DNA of 5,283 nucleotides. Origin: an uncultured bacterium (GTDB taxonomy: Bacteria; Bacillota; Clostridia; Lachnospirales; Lachnospiraceae). The notes under the pieces are model-generated. The model saw only the letters and a list, made by a program, of their open reading frames with translations, was not told the DNA's origin and ran no database searches. The stretch covers positions 1 through 5,283 of the forward strand of contig CAMTFT010000160.1 of NCBI GenBank assembly GCA_947071365.1, in the 5' to 3' direction. Shown here piece after piece: positions 1 to 5,283 of this stretch; the stretch's first letter is position 1, and each line of letters begins with the position of its first letter. A program made the position numbers and the translations under genes.

Positions 1-45
1 GATGTAGCTCCGTCTCGTGGGCTCGGAGATGTGTATAAGAGACAG
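1..45 (+). other. Nextera (Tn5) i7-side sequencing adapter, not genomic
   Basis: Bases 27-45 are the 19-bp Tn5 mosaic end AGATGTGTATAAGAGACAG. Bases 12-26 are the Nextera read-2 tail GTCTCGTGGGCTCGG. Bases 4-11 (GTAGCTCC) sit exactly where the 8-base i7 index belongs, after GAT, which matches the end of the P7 primer. From memory this index equals Nextera XT v2 N718. The whole stretch is library construct left by untrimmed read-through, so genomic sequence begins at 46. It is not a natural transposon end. Confidence 0.98.
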
Positions 46-176
46 ATCAAAAATAGCGTGACACTTCCGTGACTTCTGAAACAGCAAACTGTTTTGTATT
101 TTAAAAAGTACCTCGCTGCTATCTTACTGCCTGCACGCGTTCGAAACAACAAAATCTGATGCCTGACAACCGATTT
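46..176. other. Intergenic tail downstream of the aminopeptidase, no gene seen
   Basis: This 131-bp AT-rich stretch lies between the adapter and the aminopeptidase stop codon. I see no convincing ORF or RNA gene. It holds two weak inverted repeats. AAAATC at 151-156 and GATTTT at 172-177 would form a 6-bp stem with a 15-nt loop, overlapping the aminopeptidase stop and followed on the minus strand by GTTGTTT. AAACAG at 79-84 and CTGTTT at 89-94 would form a 6-bp stem with a 4-nt loop, followed on the plus strand by a T-rich run. Neither is GC-rich enough to call a terminator. A short direct repeat, GTGAC at about 57-61 and 69-73, is also present. Confidence 0.6.
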
Positions 177-1976
177 TTAGATCGCCCTCGTAGCCTCTTT
201 GAGCCACTCCTGCTCCTCCTCATTCAGATACGGAGAAATCGTATCGTATACCTGAGCGTGGTAGGAATTCAGAAGGCCGCGCTCCCGGCCGGTCATCATG
301 GACGGATCGATGCCATCCAGGTCGAAGGGCACCATGGTCAGATGCTCAAAGCACATGAACTGTCCGAAGGCTGTCTTCTCCGCCTTTTTGCAGACGATCA
401 TGTTCTCATGGCGGATGCCGTACTGGCCCTCCACGTAGTAGCCCGGCTCATCTGACGTGATCATTCCCTCTTCAAATACGGCGCTGTCGTTGCGCTCCGG
501 CACCACCTTCCAGCGGAAGCCGTTCGGCCCCTCATGTACATTCAGGTAATAGCCGACGCCGTGTCCCGTTCCGTGGTTGAAGTCCTCTCCCATTTCCCAA
601 AGCGGGCCTCTCGCGAGATAATCGAGGTTCAGCCCGCGGCAGCCGTAACGGAATTTTGCGGCAGCCAGGTTCAGCGTACCCCGCAGTACGGCGGTAAAAA
701 ACTTTCTCTGCTCATCGGTAATCGGCCCCATCACGATAGTTCTCGTAATGTCGGTCGTACCCTCCAGATACTGTCCGCCGGTATCCGCCAGTAAAAATCC
801 CTTCGCCTCGATCTTCACATCCGTCTCCAGTGTGGCGGAATAATGGTTCATCGCTGCATGGGGGCCGTAGGACATGATATAGTCAAAACTGTCTCCCATA
901 TAATTTTCCTGCTGTGCCCGCAGGCTCTGAAGCTTTTCCGTCGCGCTCAGCTCTGTGATCGTAGTCTTACCGATATTCGTCTTCAGCCAGTAGAGGAATT
1001 TCGTCATCGCCACGCCGTCCTTGATGTGCGCGATCCGCTCGTTTTCCACCTCCACCGGATTCTTGATCGCCTTCGGAAGCAGCGTCAGATTCTCTTCATC
1101 CAGAATTTCCACGCCTGACGGAACGCTGCCTGCAAGGCGGCTGTTCACCTTCGACCTGCAAAGCAGTACGCGTTTTCCTGCTTCCAGTGAAGCGGTATAA
1201 GAATAAACTGCGTCATACGGGCAGAGCGTCACACCGTCTTTGTTGAGCGCATCCTTTACCTCCTCCGGAAATGCTTTCTCATTTGCAAACAGATAGATCT
1301 CGCTGGAAGTCATAGCCAGATAGGAAAGCACCACTGGGTTGCAGTGTACATCGCCGCCGCGGATATTCAAAAGCCACGCAATATCGTCAAGAGAAGTCAG
1401 CAAAAATACGTCCGCATTTTTCTCCTGCATCTTTTCCCGTATTTCCCTGCACTTATCACTGCGGGATTTTCCGGCCCATTTTACATCCAGCTCACTGACC
1501 GTCTCACAGGACATCGGCGGACGGTCTGTCCAGATCGCTCCCACCAGATCTTCTGTACCGTTTACTGTCACGCCGTTCTTTTTCAGCTTCTCCTCCAACT
1601 CACCGGCTTCTCTCGCGTTCACCGTGCGGCCGTCAAAGCCGAGGCACTGCCCCTCCTTCAGACTGCTTTCCAGAAATTCATGAACCGTAGGTACTCCCGG
1701 CTCTCCCATCTTGAAAAGCTGCACCGTGCTGCCCTCAAGCTGCTGCGCTGCCTGGATAAAATAGCGGCCGTCCGTCCACAGCCCTGCCATATCCTGCATC
1801 ACTACTGCCGTACCGGCAGATCCGGTAAAGCCTGTCATATACTTTCTGCATTTAAAATGGTCGCCCACATACTCCGAAGCATGATAATCATCCGTCGGGA
1901 TCAGATAAGCATCCATTCCCTTTTCTTTCATCAAAGAACGAAGCGCCGCAAGACGCTCCGGAACCGTATTGCTCAT
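177..1976 (-). CDS. pepP: Xaa-Pro aminopeptidase (aminopeptidase P, peptidase family M24)
   Basis: A 599-residue cytoplasmic metallopeptidase expected to remove the N-terminal residue from peptides with proline second. It has the long three-domain form seen in eukaryotic XPNPEP1 and many Firmicutes. A creatinase-type N domain spans about 8-135 (with MTGFTGSAGTAVV near 47-59), a second N-like domain about 155-315, the M24 pita-bread domain about 318-530, and a C-terminal extension to 599. All five expected metal ligands are visible: D398 (LLADTGGQY), D409 (TTDITRT), H472 (HGTGHGVG), E510 (SDEPGYY) and E524 (IRHEN). H378 and H481 fit the catalytic histidines. There is no signal peptide or membrane segment. 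The start is the first ATG, with AGGAA at 1986-1990 placed 9 nt upstream. It is transcribed from its own promoter behind the peptide-transporter unit, so it probably processes imported peptides. The family call is firm; the symbol is by family, since this long form differs from the shorter E. coli PepP. Confidence 0.95.
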   Translation of the reverse strand: MSNTVPERLAALRSLMKEKGMDAYLIPTDDYHASEYVGDHFKCRKYMTGFTGSAGTAVVMQDMAGLWTDGRYFIQAAQQLEGSTVQLFKMGEPGVPTVHEFLESSLKEGQCLGFDGRTVNAREAGELEEKLKKNGVTVNGTEDLVGAIWTDRPPMSCETVSELDVKWAGKSRSDKCREIREKMQEKNADVFLLTSLDDIAWLLNIRGGDVHCNPVVLSYLAMTSSEIYLFANEKAFPEEVKDALNKDGVTLCPYDAVYSYTASLEAGKRVLLCRSKVNSRLAGSVPSGVEILDEENLTLLPKAIKNPVEVENERIAHIKDGVAMTKFLYWLKTNIGKTTITELSATEKLQSLRAQQENYMGDSFDYIMSYGPHAAMNHYSATLETDVKIEAKGFLLADTGGQYLEGTTDITRTIVMGPITDEQRKFFTAVLRGTLNLAAAKFRYGCRGLNLDYLARGPLWEMGEDFNHGTGHGVGYYLNVHEGPNGFRWKVVPERNDSAVFEEGMITSDEPGYYVEGQYGIRHENMIVCKKAEKTAFGQFMCFEHLTMVPFDLDGIDPSMMTGRERGLLNSYHAQVYDTISPYLNEEEQEWLKEATRAI

Positions 1977-2013
1977 ATTGTTTTCTTCCTTTCTTCTGTA
2001 AAGTTTCTGCCAA

Positions 2014-2037
2014 CCGGATTTATTATATCAAATCCGG
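2014..2037. promoter_or_regulatory. Perfect inverted repeat over the pepP -10 box, candidate operator
   Basis: CCGGATTT at 2014-2021 and its exact reverse complement AAATCCGG at 2030-2037 flank an 8-base spacer. On the minus strand that spacer contains TATAAT. The pepP transcript would start within or just after the downstream half-site, so the repeat would not be fully transcribed from this promoter and no T-run follows it. A DNA site for a dimeric regulator, probably a repressor blocking RNA polymerase, therefore fits better than a terminator. I do not recognise the half-site as that of a known regulator. Confidence 0.55.
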
Positions 2038-2050
2038 GAGCAAAGTTAAA
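2022..2050 (-). promoter_or_regulatory. Sigma-A-type promoter for pepP
   Basis: On the minus strand, TATAAT (2022-2027) is a perfect -10 box. TTTAAC (2045-2050) lies 17 bp upstream as a weak -35 box, matching TTGACA at 3 of 6 positions. The predicted transcription start is near 2014-2016, giving a leader of about 40 nt with AAAGGAAG at 1985-1992 as ribosome binding site. A perfect -10 with a poor -35, inside an inverted repeat, suggests a regulated promoter. Confidence 0.65.
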
Positions 2051-2060
2051 GTAAAACAAC

Positions 2061-2098
2061 AGAAAAAGAGCGATACAGGAAAATTCCCATATCGCCCC
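2061..2098 (-). terminator. Rho-independent terminator after the peptide-binding protein gene
   Basis: On the minus strand, bases 2097 to 2068 form a hairpin of up to 14 pairs, three of them G-U, around a very short loop centred on AATT. The arms are GGGCGATATGGGAA and TTCCTGTATCGCTC. TTTTT (2067-2063) follows immediately and then more T-rich sequence. It lies about 73 nt past the stop codon of the binding-protein gene and about 10 bp before the pepP -35 box, so it separates the two transcription units. The plus-strand side lacks a comparable T-run. Confidence 0.88.
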
Positions 2099-2170
2099 TT
2101 TGTATATGCTTCTCTATCCTGCCGCATCATACGGTCAGATGTATGCTCTTACAGAAATATCTGCTTTGGA

Positions 2171-3787
2171 TTATTCTGCGATATCAGCATACATGAAGTG
2201 CCAGTAACCGTAAGCTGAATGCCAAGCGCCTTCGATCTTGGAACTCTGCAGCCAGAAGTCGTTGTAGTATGCCAGCGGACAGCATCCTGCATCTTCCATC
2301 ATGATATCCTCAGCCTCATGAAGTGCTGCGGAACGCTCTGCTACATCAGTTGTGGAACGGGATTTGTCCATAGCTGCATCGTATGCTTCGCTTGAATACT
2401 TACCATCGTTGTTTCCGTTTGTGGAGTACAGAAGATCCAGCATGTTGGACGGATCATCGTAGTCGCCTACCCAGCCGTTACGAGCGATTTCGAATTCGCC
2501 GTTACGACGCATCGGTGTGAAGCTTGACCACTCAACGATCTCAACCTCAAGAGTAACGCCGATCTCTTTCCATGCATCCTGCAGATACTCTGCAACTGCC
2601 TTATGATAACCAGCATCGTTTGTTGTGTAGTGAAGAACCGGAAGTCCTTCGCCGTTCGGGTAACCAGCCTCTTCCAGAGCTGCAAGAGCGCCGTCGATAT
2701 CAGCAGTTGCGCTCATGTACGGCTCGCCGCCGTTTGCGTTTGCTGCGAAATCAGTTCCGTCTGTATCCTTCCAGCCTTCGCCGATGAAGTTTGTAGCCGG
2801 TGAATATGTTCCCTGCATCAGAGTGTTTGCAACATACTCTCTGTCGATAGCCAGGTTCAGAGCCTTACGAACAAGTGCGTTGTCAAACGGCTCTACCTGT
2901 GTATTGTAGGAAATGTAGTAAGTACCGATGATCGGCTCAACGTGGAATTCCTCGTTGCCCTCAAGGCTCGGGATCTCCTCTGTCGGAACGTCCTTGATCA
3001 TAAGAACTTCGCCGTTCTGGTAAGCGCTGTAGGATGCGTTAGCATCTTCGATCAGGTTCCACTTGATGCTGCCAAGCTTGATAGCATCTGCGTTCCAGTA
3101 GTTCGGGTTCTTGCTCATGATGATGTGAGAACCTGGTACCCACTCTGTTACCATGAACGGTCCGTTGGAAACGTATGTGGACGGGTCAATTGCCCATGCA
3201 TCGCCGTTTGCTTCTACTGTAGCTTCCTGAACCGGGCTCAGTGTAGCAAATGCTGCAAGGCTGCCAAAGAATGTACACGGTGCGGAAAGCTTAACTTCCA
3301 GTGTCTTGTCATCTGTAGCTGTAACTGCCAGTGCGTCAAGGTCTCCCTCGATAGCTGCATCGAAGCCCTCTACCATACCGAGAACTGTCTCTGCGTACGG
3401 AGCTGCAACTTCCGGATCGCATACACGCTTCCAGCTATATACGAAATCATTTGCTGTCAGGTCACTTCCATCGGACCATTTCAGACCGTCACGAAGATGG
3501 AATGTCCATGTAAGGCCGTCCTCTGAAGTCTCCCATGTCTCTGCCTGTCCCGGAGCGAGCTGGCCTTCCTGGTCGATGGTCAGCAGACACTCAAATGCGT
3601 GCAGGATCATGTTTCCACCATCTACGGCACTGTTCAGGGCCGGGTCAATTGTTTCCGGATCAGGACCAACCTGAACGGAAAGCTGTTTGCCTTCTGCTTC
3701 TTCTGCTACTGCAGTCATTACAGTTCCAGAAACCATGGATACTGTCATCACTGCTGCGAGCAACATACTGATTACTCTCTTTTTCAT
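2171..3787 (-). CDS. Peptide ABC transporter substrate-binding protein (SBP family 5, OppA/DppA-like)
   Basis: An exported solute receptor of 538 residues (539 from the upstream ATG; numbering here uses the 539 form). It should capture peptides outside the membrane and deliver them to the permease. An MKKR start and hydrophobic core lead to AVA|EE, a signal peptidase I site after residue 29. Unlike most Gram-positive OppA proteins, the signal peptide has no cysteine and so no lipobox. Mature landmarks are the family 5 region at about 83-123 (AETWETSEDGLTW, LRDGLKWSDG, DFVYSWKR), NPNYWN in the middle, VRKALNLAIDREYV, and GWVGDYDDPSNMLDLLYS from residue 439. There are five cysteines, two adjacent (503-504). 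The start at 3787 is preferred because AAGGAGG lies 5 nt before it but only 2 nt before the ATG at 3790. The gene follows the two ATPase genes and ends at a strong terminator. All ten Arg codons are CGT (8) or AGA (2), suggesting high expression. Exact peptide preference cannot be read. Confidence 0.93.
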   Translation of the reverse strand: MKKRVISMLLAAVMTVSMVSGTVMTAVAEEAEGKQLSVQVGPDPETIDPALNSAVDGGNMILHAFECLLTIDQEGQLAPGQAETWETSEDGLTWTFHLRDGLKWSDGSDLTANDFVYSWKRVCDPEVAAPYAETVLGMVEGFDAAIEGDLDALAVTATDDKTLEVKLSAPCTFFGSLAAFATLSPVQEATVEANGDAWAIDPSTYVSNGPFMVTEWVPGSHIIMSKNPNYWNADAIKLGSIKWNLIEDANASYSAYQNGEVLMIKDVPTEEIPSLEGNEEFHVEPIIGTYYISYNTQVEPFDNALVRKALNLAIDREYVANTLMQGTYSPATNFIGEGWKDTDGTDFAANANGGEPYMSATADIDGALAALEEAGYPNGEGLPVLHYTTNDAGYHKAVAEYLQDAWKEIGVTLEVEIVEWSSFTPMRRNGEFEIARNGWVGDYDDPSNMLDLLYSTNGNNDGKYSSEAYDAAMDKSRSTTDVAERSAALHEAEDIMMEDAGCCPLAYYNDFWLQSSKIEGAWHSAYGYWHFMYADIAE

Positions 3788-3790
3788 CAT

Positions 3791-3889
3791 ATCCTCCTTA
3801 TAAAATTTGATAATTTATGCGAACAGCGTTTTGCTGAAACACATCATAAATGATACTGGCATCCCCTCTGGTCTGCCGCCTTTCTGCCC
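3791..3889 (-). other. Intercistronic gap between ATPase and binding-protein genes
   Basis: This 99-bp gap shows no intrinsic terminator with a T-run and no convincing sigma-A promoter pair. It has a short inverted repeat, ATCAT-AA-ATGAT (3843-3854), that overlaps TATCAT on the minus strand, a 5/6 match to a -10 box but with no -35 box 17 bp upstream. It also has a small hairpin, CAGC at 3824-3827 with GCTG at 3833-3836. Read-through from the ATPase genes is the simplest view. An internal promoter or mRNA processing site raising binding-protein output remains possible. Confidence 0.4.
3793..3799 (-). promoter_or_regulatory. Strong Shine-Dalgarno that decides the binding-protein start
   Basis: AAGGAGG on the minus strand is a near-full anti-SD match. 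It is followed by AT and two consecutive ATG codons. The first ATG (3788-3790) would be only 2 nt away; the second (3785-3787) is 5 nt away and gives the usual MKKR signal-peptide start. Both are in frame, so the choice changes the precursor by one residue and does not affect the mature protein. Confidence 0.75.
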
Positions 3890-4942
3890 TTAATTCACCT
3901 TGTCCAGGTTGTGGCAGGCTGCGTAATGGCCCTTGCTGACCTCACGCCACTTCGGTACTTCTGCCGCGCACTGCTCTGTCGCATACGGACATCTGGTGCG
4001 GAACCGACATCCTGACGGCGGATTCAGCGGGCTCGGCACATCGCCCTCCAGCACGATACGCTTGCTGGCTCTTGCCACCTTCGGATCTGCAATCGGAATC
4101 GCCGAGATCAGGCTCTTCGTGTACGGATGCAGGCTGTTGAAGATCAGCTCGTAGCTGTCTGCCAGCTCCACCATCTTTCCAAGATACATTACGCCAATGC
4201 GGTTGGAAATATGCTTCACTACGGAAAGATCGTGGGCAATGAACAGGTACGTCAGCCCCATTTGCTCCTGCAGGTCTTCAAACATGTTAACGACCTGTGC
4301 CTGGATTGAAACGTCCAGCGCCGAGATCGGCTCGTCGCAGACGATGAATTTCGGGTCTACTGCCAGCGCCCGGGCAATGCCGACACGCTGCCGCTGTCCA
4401 CCGGAAAATTCATGGGGATAACGGTTCGCATGCTCTGAATTCAGTCCTACGCACTCCAGCAGCTTCTGAATCTTGTTGTAGCGCTCCTCCTTTGAGGAAG
4501 CCAGCTTATGGATATCAATGGCCTCTCCGACAATATCTCCGACGGTCATACGCGGGTCAAGGCTGGCATACGGATCCTGGAATACGATCTGCATCTCACG
4601 GCGGTACGGCTTCATATCCACCGCTGTCTTTGTGCCGTATTTCGGCTGGCCATTCTCCATCACATCGTTGCCTTCCTCATCCATCAGCGGAACATTGCCG
4701 CTGTCGAACAGAACCTTGCCGTCATAGACGATACGTCCCTTCGTCGGCTCATACAGGCGGAGCAGGGAACGTCCCGTGGTGGTCTTGCCGCAGCCGGACT
4801 CACCTACCAGGCCAAGTGTCTCTCCCTTATTGATAAAAAAGGATACGTCATCCACTGCCTGTACGTATTTTTTATTTTTTCCAAATCCTCCTGCCGGAAA
4901 ATACTGGTAAAGATGTTCTACTTTGAGTAACTTCTCGCTCAT
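3890..4942 (-). CDS. Peptide ABC transporter ATP-binding protein, OppF/DppF type
   Basis: A 350-residue cytoplasmic ATPase that powers peptide import, normally paired with an OppD/DppD-type partner. Motifs are complete: Walker A GESGCGKT (47-54), Q-loop [13 protein letters not shown] with Q122, signature [15 protein letters not shown] from 179, Walker B FIVCDEP (D203, E204), D-loop SALD, and switch H237 (IAHDLSVV). The C-terminal oligopeptide/dipeptide extension contains [15 protein letters not shown] and cysteines C312, C318, C325 and C343. About 24 extra residues lie between Walker A and the Q-loop compared with the E. coli OppF I recall, around 72-112. The start is set by AGGAGG (4952-4957), 9 nt upstream, and by the ATGA overlap with the preceding gene, which implies translational coupling. 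OppF rather than OppD fits its second place in the pair; Opp and Dpp cannot be separated by sequence reading alone. Confidence 0.94.
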   Translation of the reverse strand: MSEKLLKVEHLYQYFPAGGFGKNKKYVQAVDDVSFFINKGETLGLVGESGCGKTTTGRSLLRLYEPTKGRIVYDGKVLFDSGNVPLMDEEGNDVMENGQPKYGTKTAVDMKPYRREMQIVFQDPYASLDPRMTVGDIVGEAIDIHKLASSKEERYNKIQKLLECVGLNSEHANRYPHEFSGGQRQRVGIARALAVDPKFIVCDEPISALDVSIQAQVVNMFEDLQEQMGLTYLFIAHDLSVVKHISNRIGVMYLGKMVELADSYELIFNSLHPYTKSLISAIPIADPKVARASKRIVLEGDVPSPLNPPSGCRFRTRCPYATEQCAAEVPKWREVSKGHYAACHNLDKVN

Positions 4943-5238
4943 TTCTCACTTCCTCCTTCCAGTTCGGCTTTCTGGTTCATCCAGCATGAAGTATAGTGAA
5001 CGTCTCCGAAGAACATTACCGGAGCCTTCTCCCGCAGACAGATGCGCATACAGTTGTCACAGCGGGAAGCAAACGGACATCCCTTCGGCGGATTCAGAAG
5101 ATCCACCGGAGTTCCCTCGATGGGAACGAGACGCTCATGCTCCTTACTGTCCATTCTCGGAATACTGCGGATCAATCCCTTCGTATATTCATGCTTCGGA
5201 TTGTAGAAAATATCATCTGTGGTGCCATACTCTACGAT
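4939..5238 (-). CDS. Peptide ABC transporter ATP-binding protein, OppD/DppD type, C-terminal fragment (5' end missing)
   Basis: Only the last 99 codons and the TGA stop are present; the contig ends at 5238 and the first genuine codon is Ile (5236-5238). The fragment covers the end of the nucleotide-binding domain and the oligopeptide/dipeptide C-terminal extension: IVEYGTTDDIFYNPKHEYTKG (here split as IVEYGTTDDI and FYNPKHEYTKG), then SIPRMD, then DLLNPPKGCPFASRC. Walker A, signature and Walker B must lie beyond the window. Cysteines at fragment positions 54, 60, 63, 67 and 86 include the C-x5-C-x6-C plus distal Cys pattern of this family. An ATG-initiated frame extending to 5253 would begin MYKRQ, but those five residues are encoded by the Tn5 adapter and are not real. 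The stop overlaps the next ATPase start by ATGA, so the two subunits are probably made in balance as a heterodimer. Confidence 0.93.
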   Translation of the reverse strand: MVEYGTTDDIFYNPKHEYTKGLIRSIPRMDSKEHERLVPIEGTPVDLLNPPKGCPFASRCDNCMRICLREKAPVMFFGDVHYTSCWMNQKAELEGGSEK

Positions 5239-5283
5239 CTGTCTCTTATACACATCTGACGCTGCCGACGACTTAATAGGTGT
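5239..5283 (-). other. Nextera (Tn5) i5-side sequencing adapter, not genomic
   Basis: Bases 5239-5257 are the reverse complement of the 19-bp Tn5 mosaic end (CTGTCTCTTATACACATCT). Bases 5258-5271 are GACGCTGCCGACGA, the complement of the read-1 tail. Bases 5272-5279 (CTTAATAG) occupy the i5 index position; the complement CTATTAAG equals S518 as I recall. GTGT at 5280-5283 begins the P5 complement. The opposite-side adapter is at the other end, as expected for untrimmed read-through at both contig edges. Confidence 0.98.

Noticed and set aside
27..45. Possible natural IS50/Tn5 inverted end
   Set aside because: It is the engineered mosaic end joined to Nextera tails and index bases at both contig edges, with no transposase gene.
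79..94. Hairpin AAACAG-CAAA-CTGTTT as a plus-strand terminator
   Set aside because: The stem has only 6 pairs, mostly A-T, and no plus-strand gene is visible upstream, so it is kept only as a note.
2014..2037. Inverted repeat as a transcription terminator
   Set aside because: No T-run follows on either strand, and it overlaps a perfect -10 box just after a genuine terminator.
1344..2054. A 236-codon open frame on the plus strand
   Set aside because: It lies opposite the well-supported aminopeptidase gene, resembles no family I know and has no clear ribosome binding site. It is a shadow frame.
2076..2089. AATTTTC-like stretch as a CodY box
   Set aside because: Only the first half matches the CodY consensus, and the bases are explained by the terminator stem and loop.
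2942..3526. A 194-codon, cysteine-rich open frame on the plus strand
   Set aside because: It is antisense to the binding-protein gene; the Cys richness follows from the complement of Ala GCA codons on the coding strand.
4923..5276. A 117-codon plus-strand frame ending in SYTHLTLPTT
   Set aside because: Its tail is translated adapter and the rest is antisense to the OppD-type fragment.
1..5283. tRNA, rRNA, CRISPR array, phage or defence genes
   Set aside because: None seen on either strand; gaps between genes are short and hold no repeat series or cloverleaf-like sequence.

Overview
The window is a short assembled contig, not a complete locus. Positions 1-45 and 5239-5283 are Illumina Nextera library sequence: Tn5 mosaic ends, read-primer tails, index bases and the start of P7/P5. 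The biological insert is therefore 46-5238. Every gene in it lies on the minus strand. Base composition near 50% GC, strong AGGAGG-type ribosome binding sites and the protein sequences suggest a Gram-positive gut Clostridia, most like Lachnospiraceae. That placement rests on protein style and remembered relatives, not on a search.

Layout in transcription order, from high to low coordinates. First comes the C-terminal 99 codons of an OppD/DppD-type ABC ATPase, cut off by the contig end. It overlaps by 4 bp (ATGA) a complete OppF/DppF-type ATPase. A gap of about 100 bp with no clear terminator or promoter leads to an exported family 5 peptide-binding protein. A strong intrinsic terminator closes this unit. 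About 10 bp beyond its T-tract, a separate promoter drives a 599-residue Xaa-Pro aminopeptidase of family M24. The -10 box of that promoter lies inside a perfect 8-8-8 inverted repeat, a good operator candidate. The last 131 bp (46-176) hold no visible gene.

Together the genes describe oligopeptide or dipeptide uptake followed by cytoplasmic trimming of proline-containing peptides. The permease genes are not in the window and presumably lie upstream of the cut ATPase gene, beyond 5238. I see no undescribed system here. The points most worth a second look are the operator-like repeat over the aminopeptidase promoter, the lack of a lipobox in the binding protein, the cysteine pattern at the C-termini of both ATPases, and the adapter read-through that creates false peptides at the contig edge.
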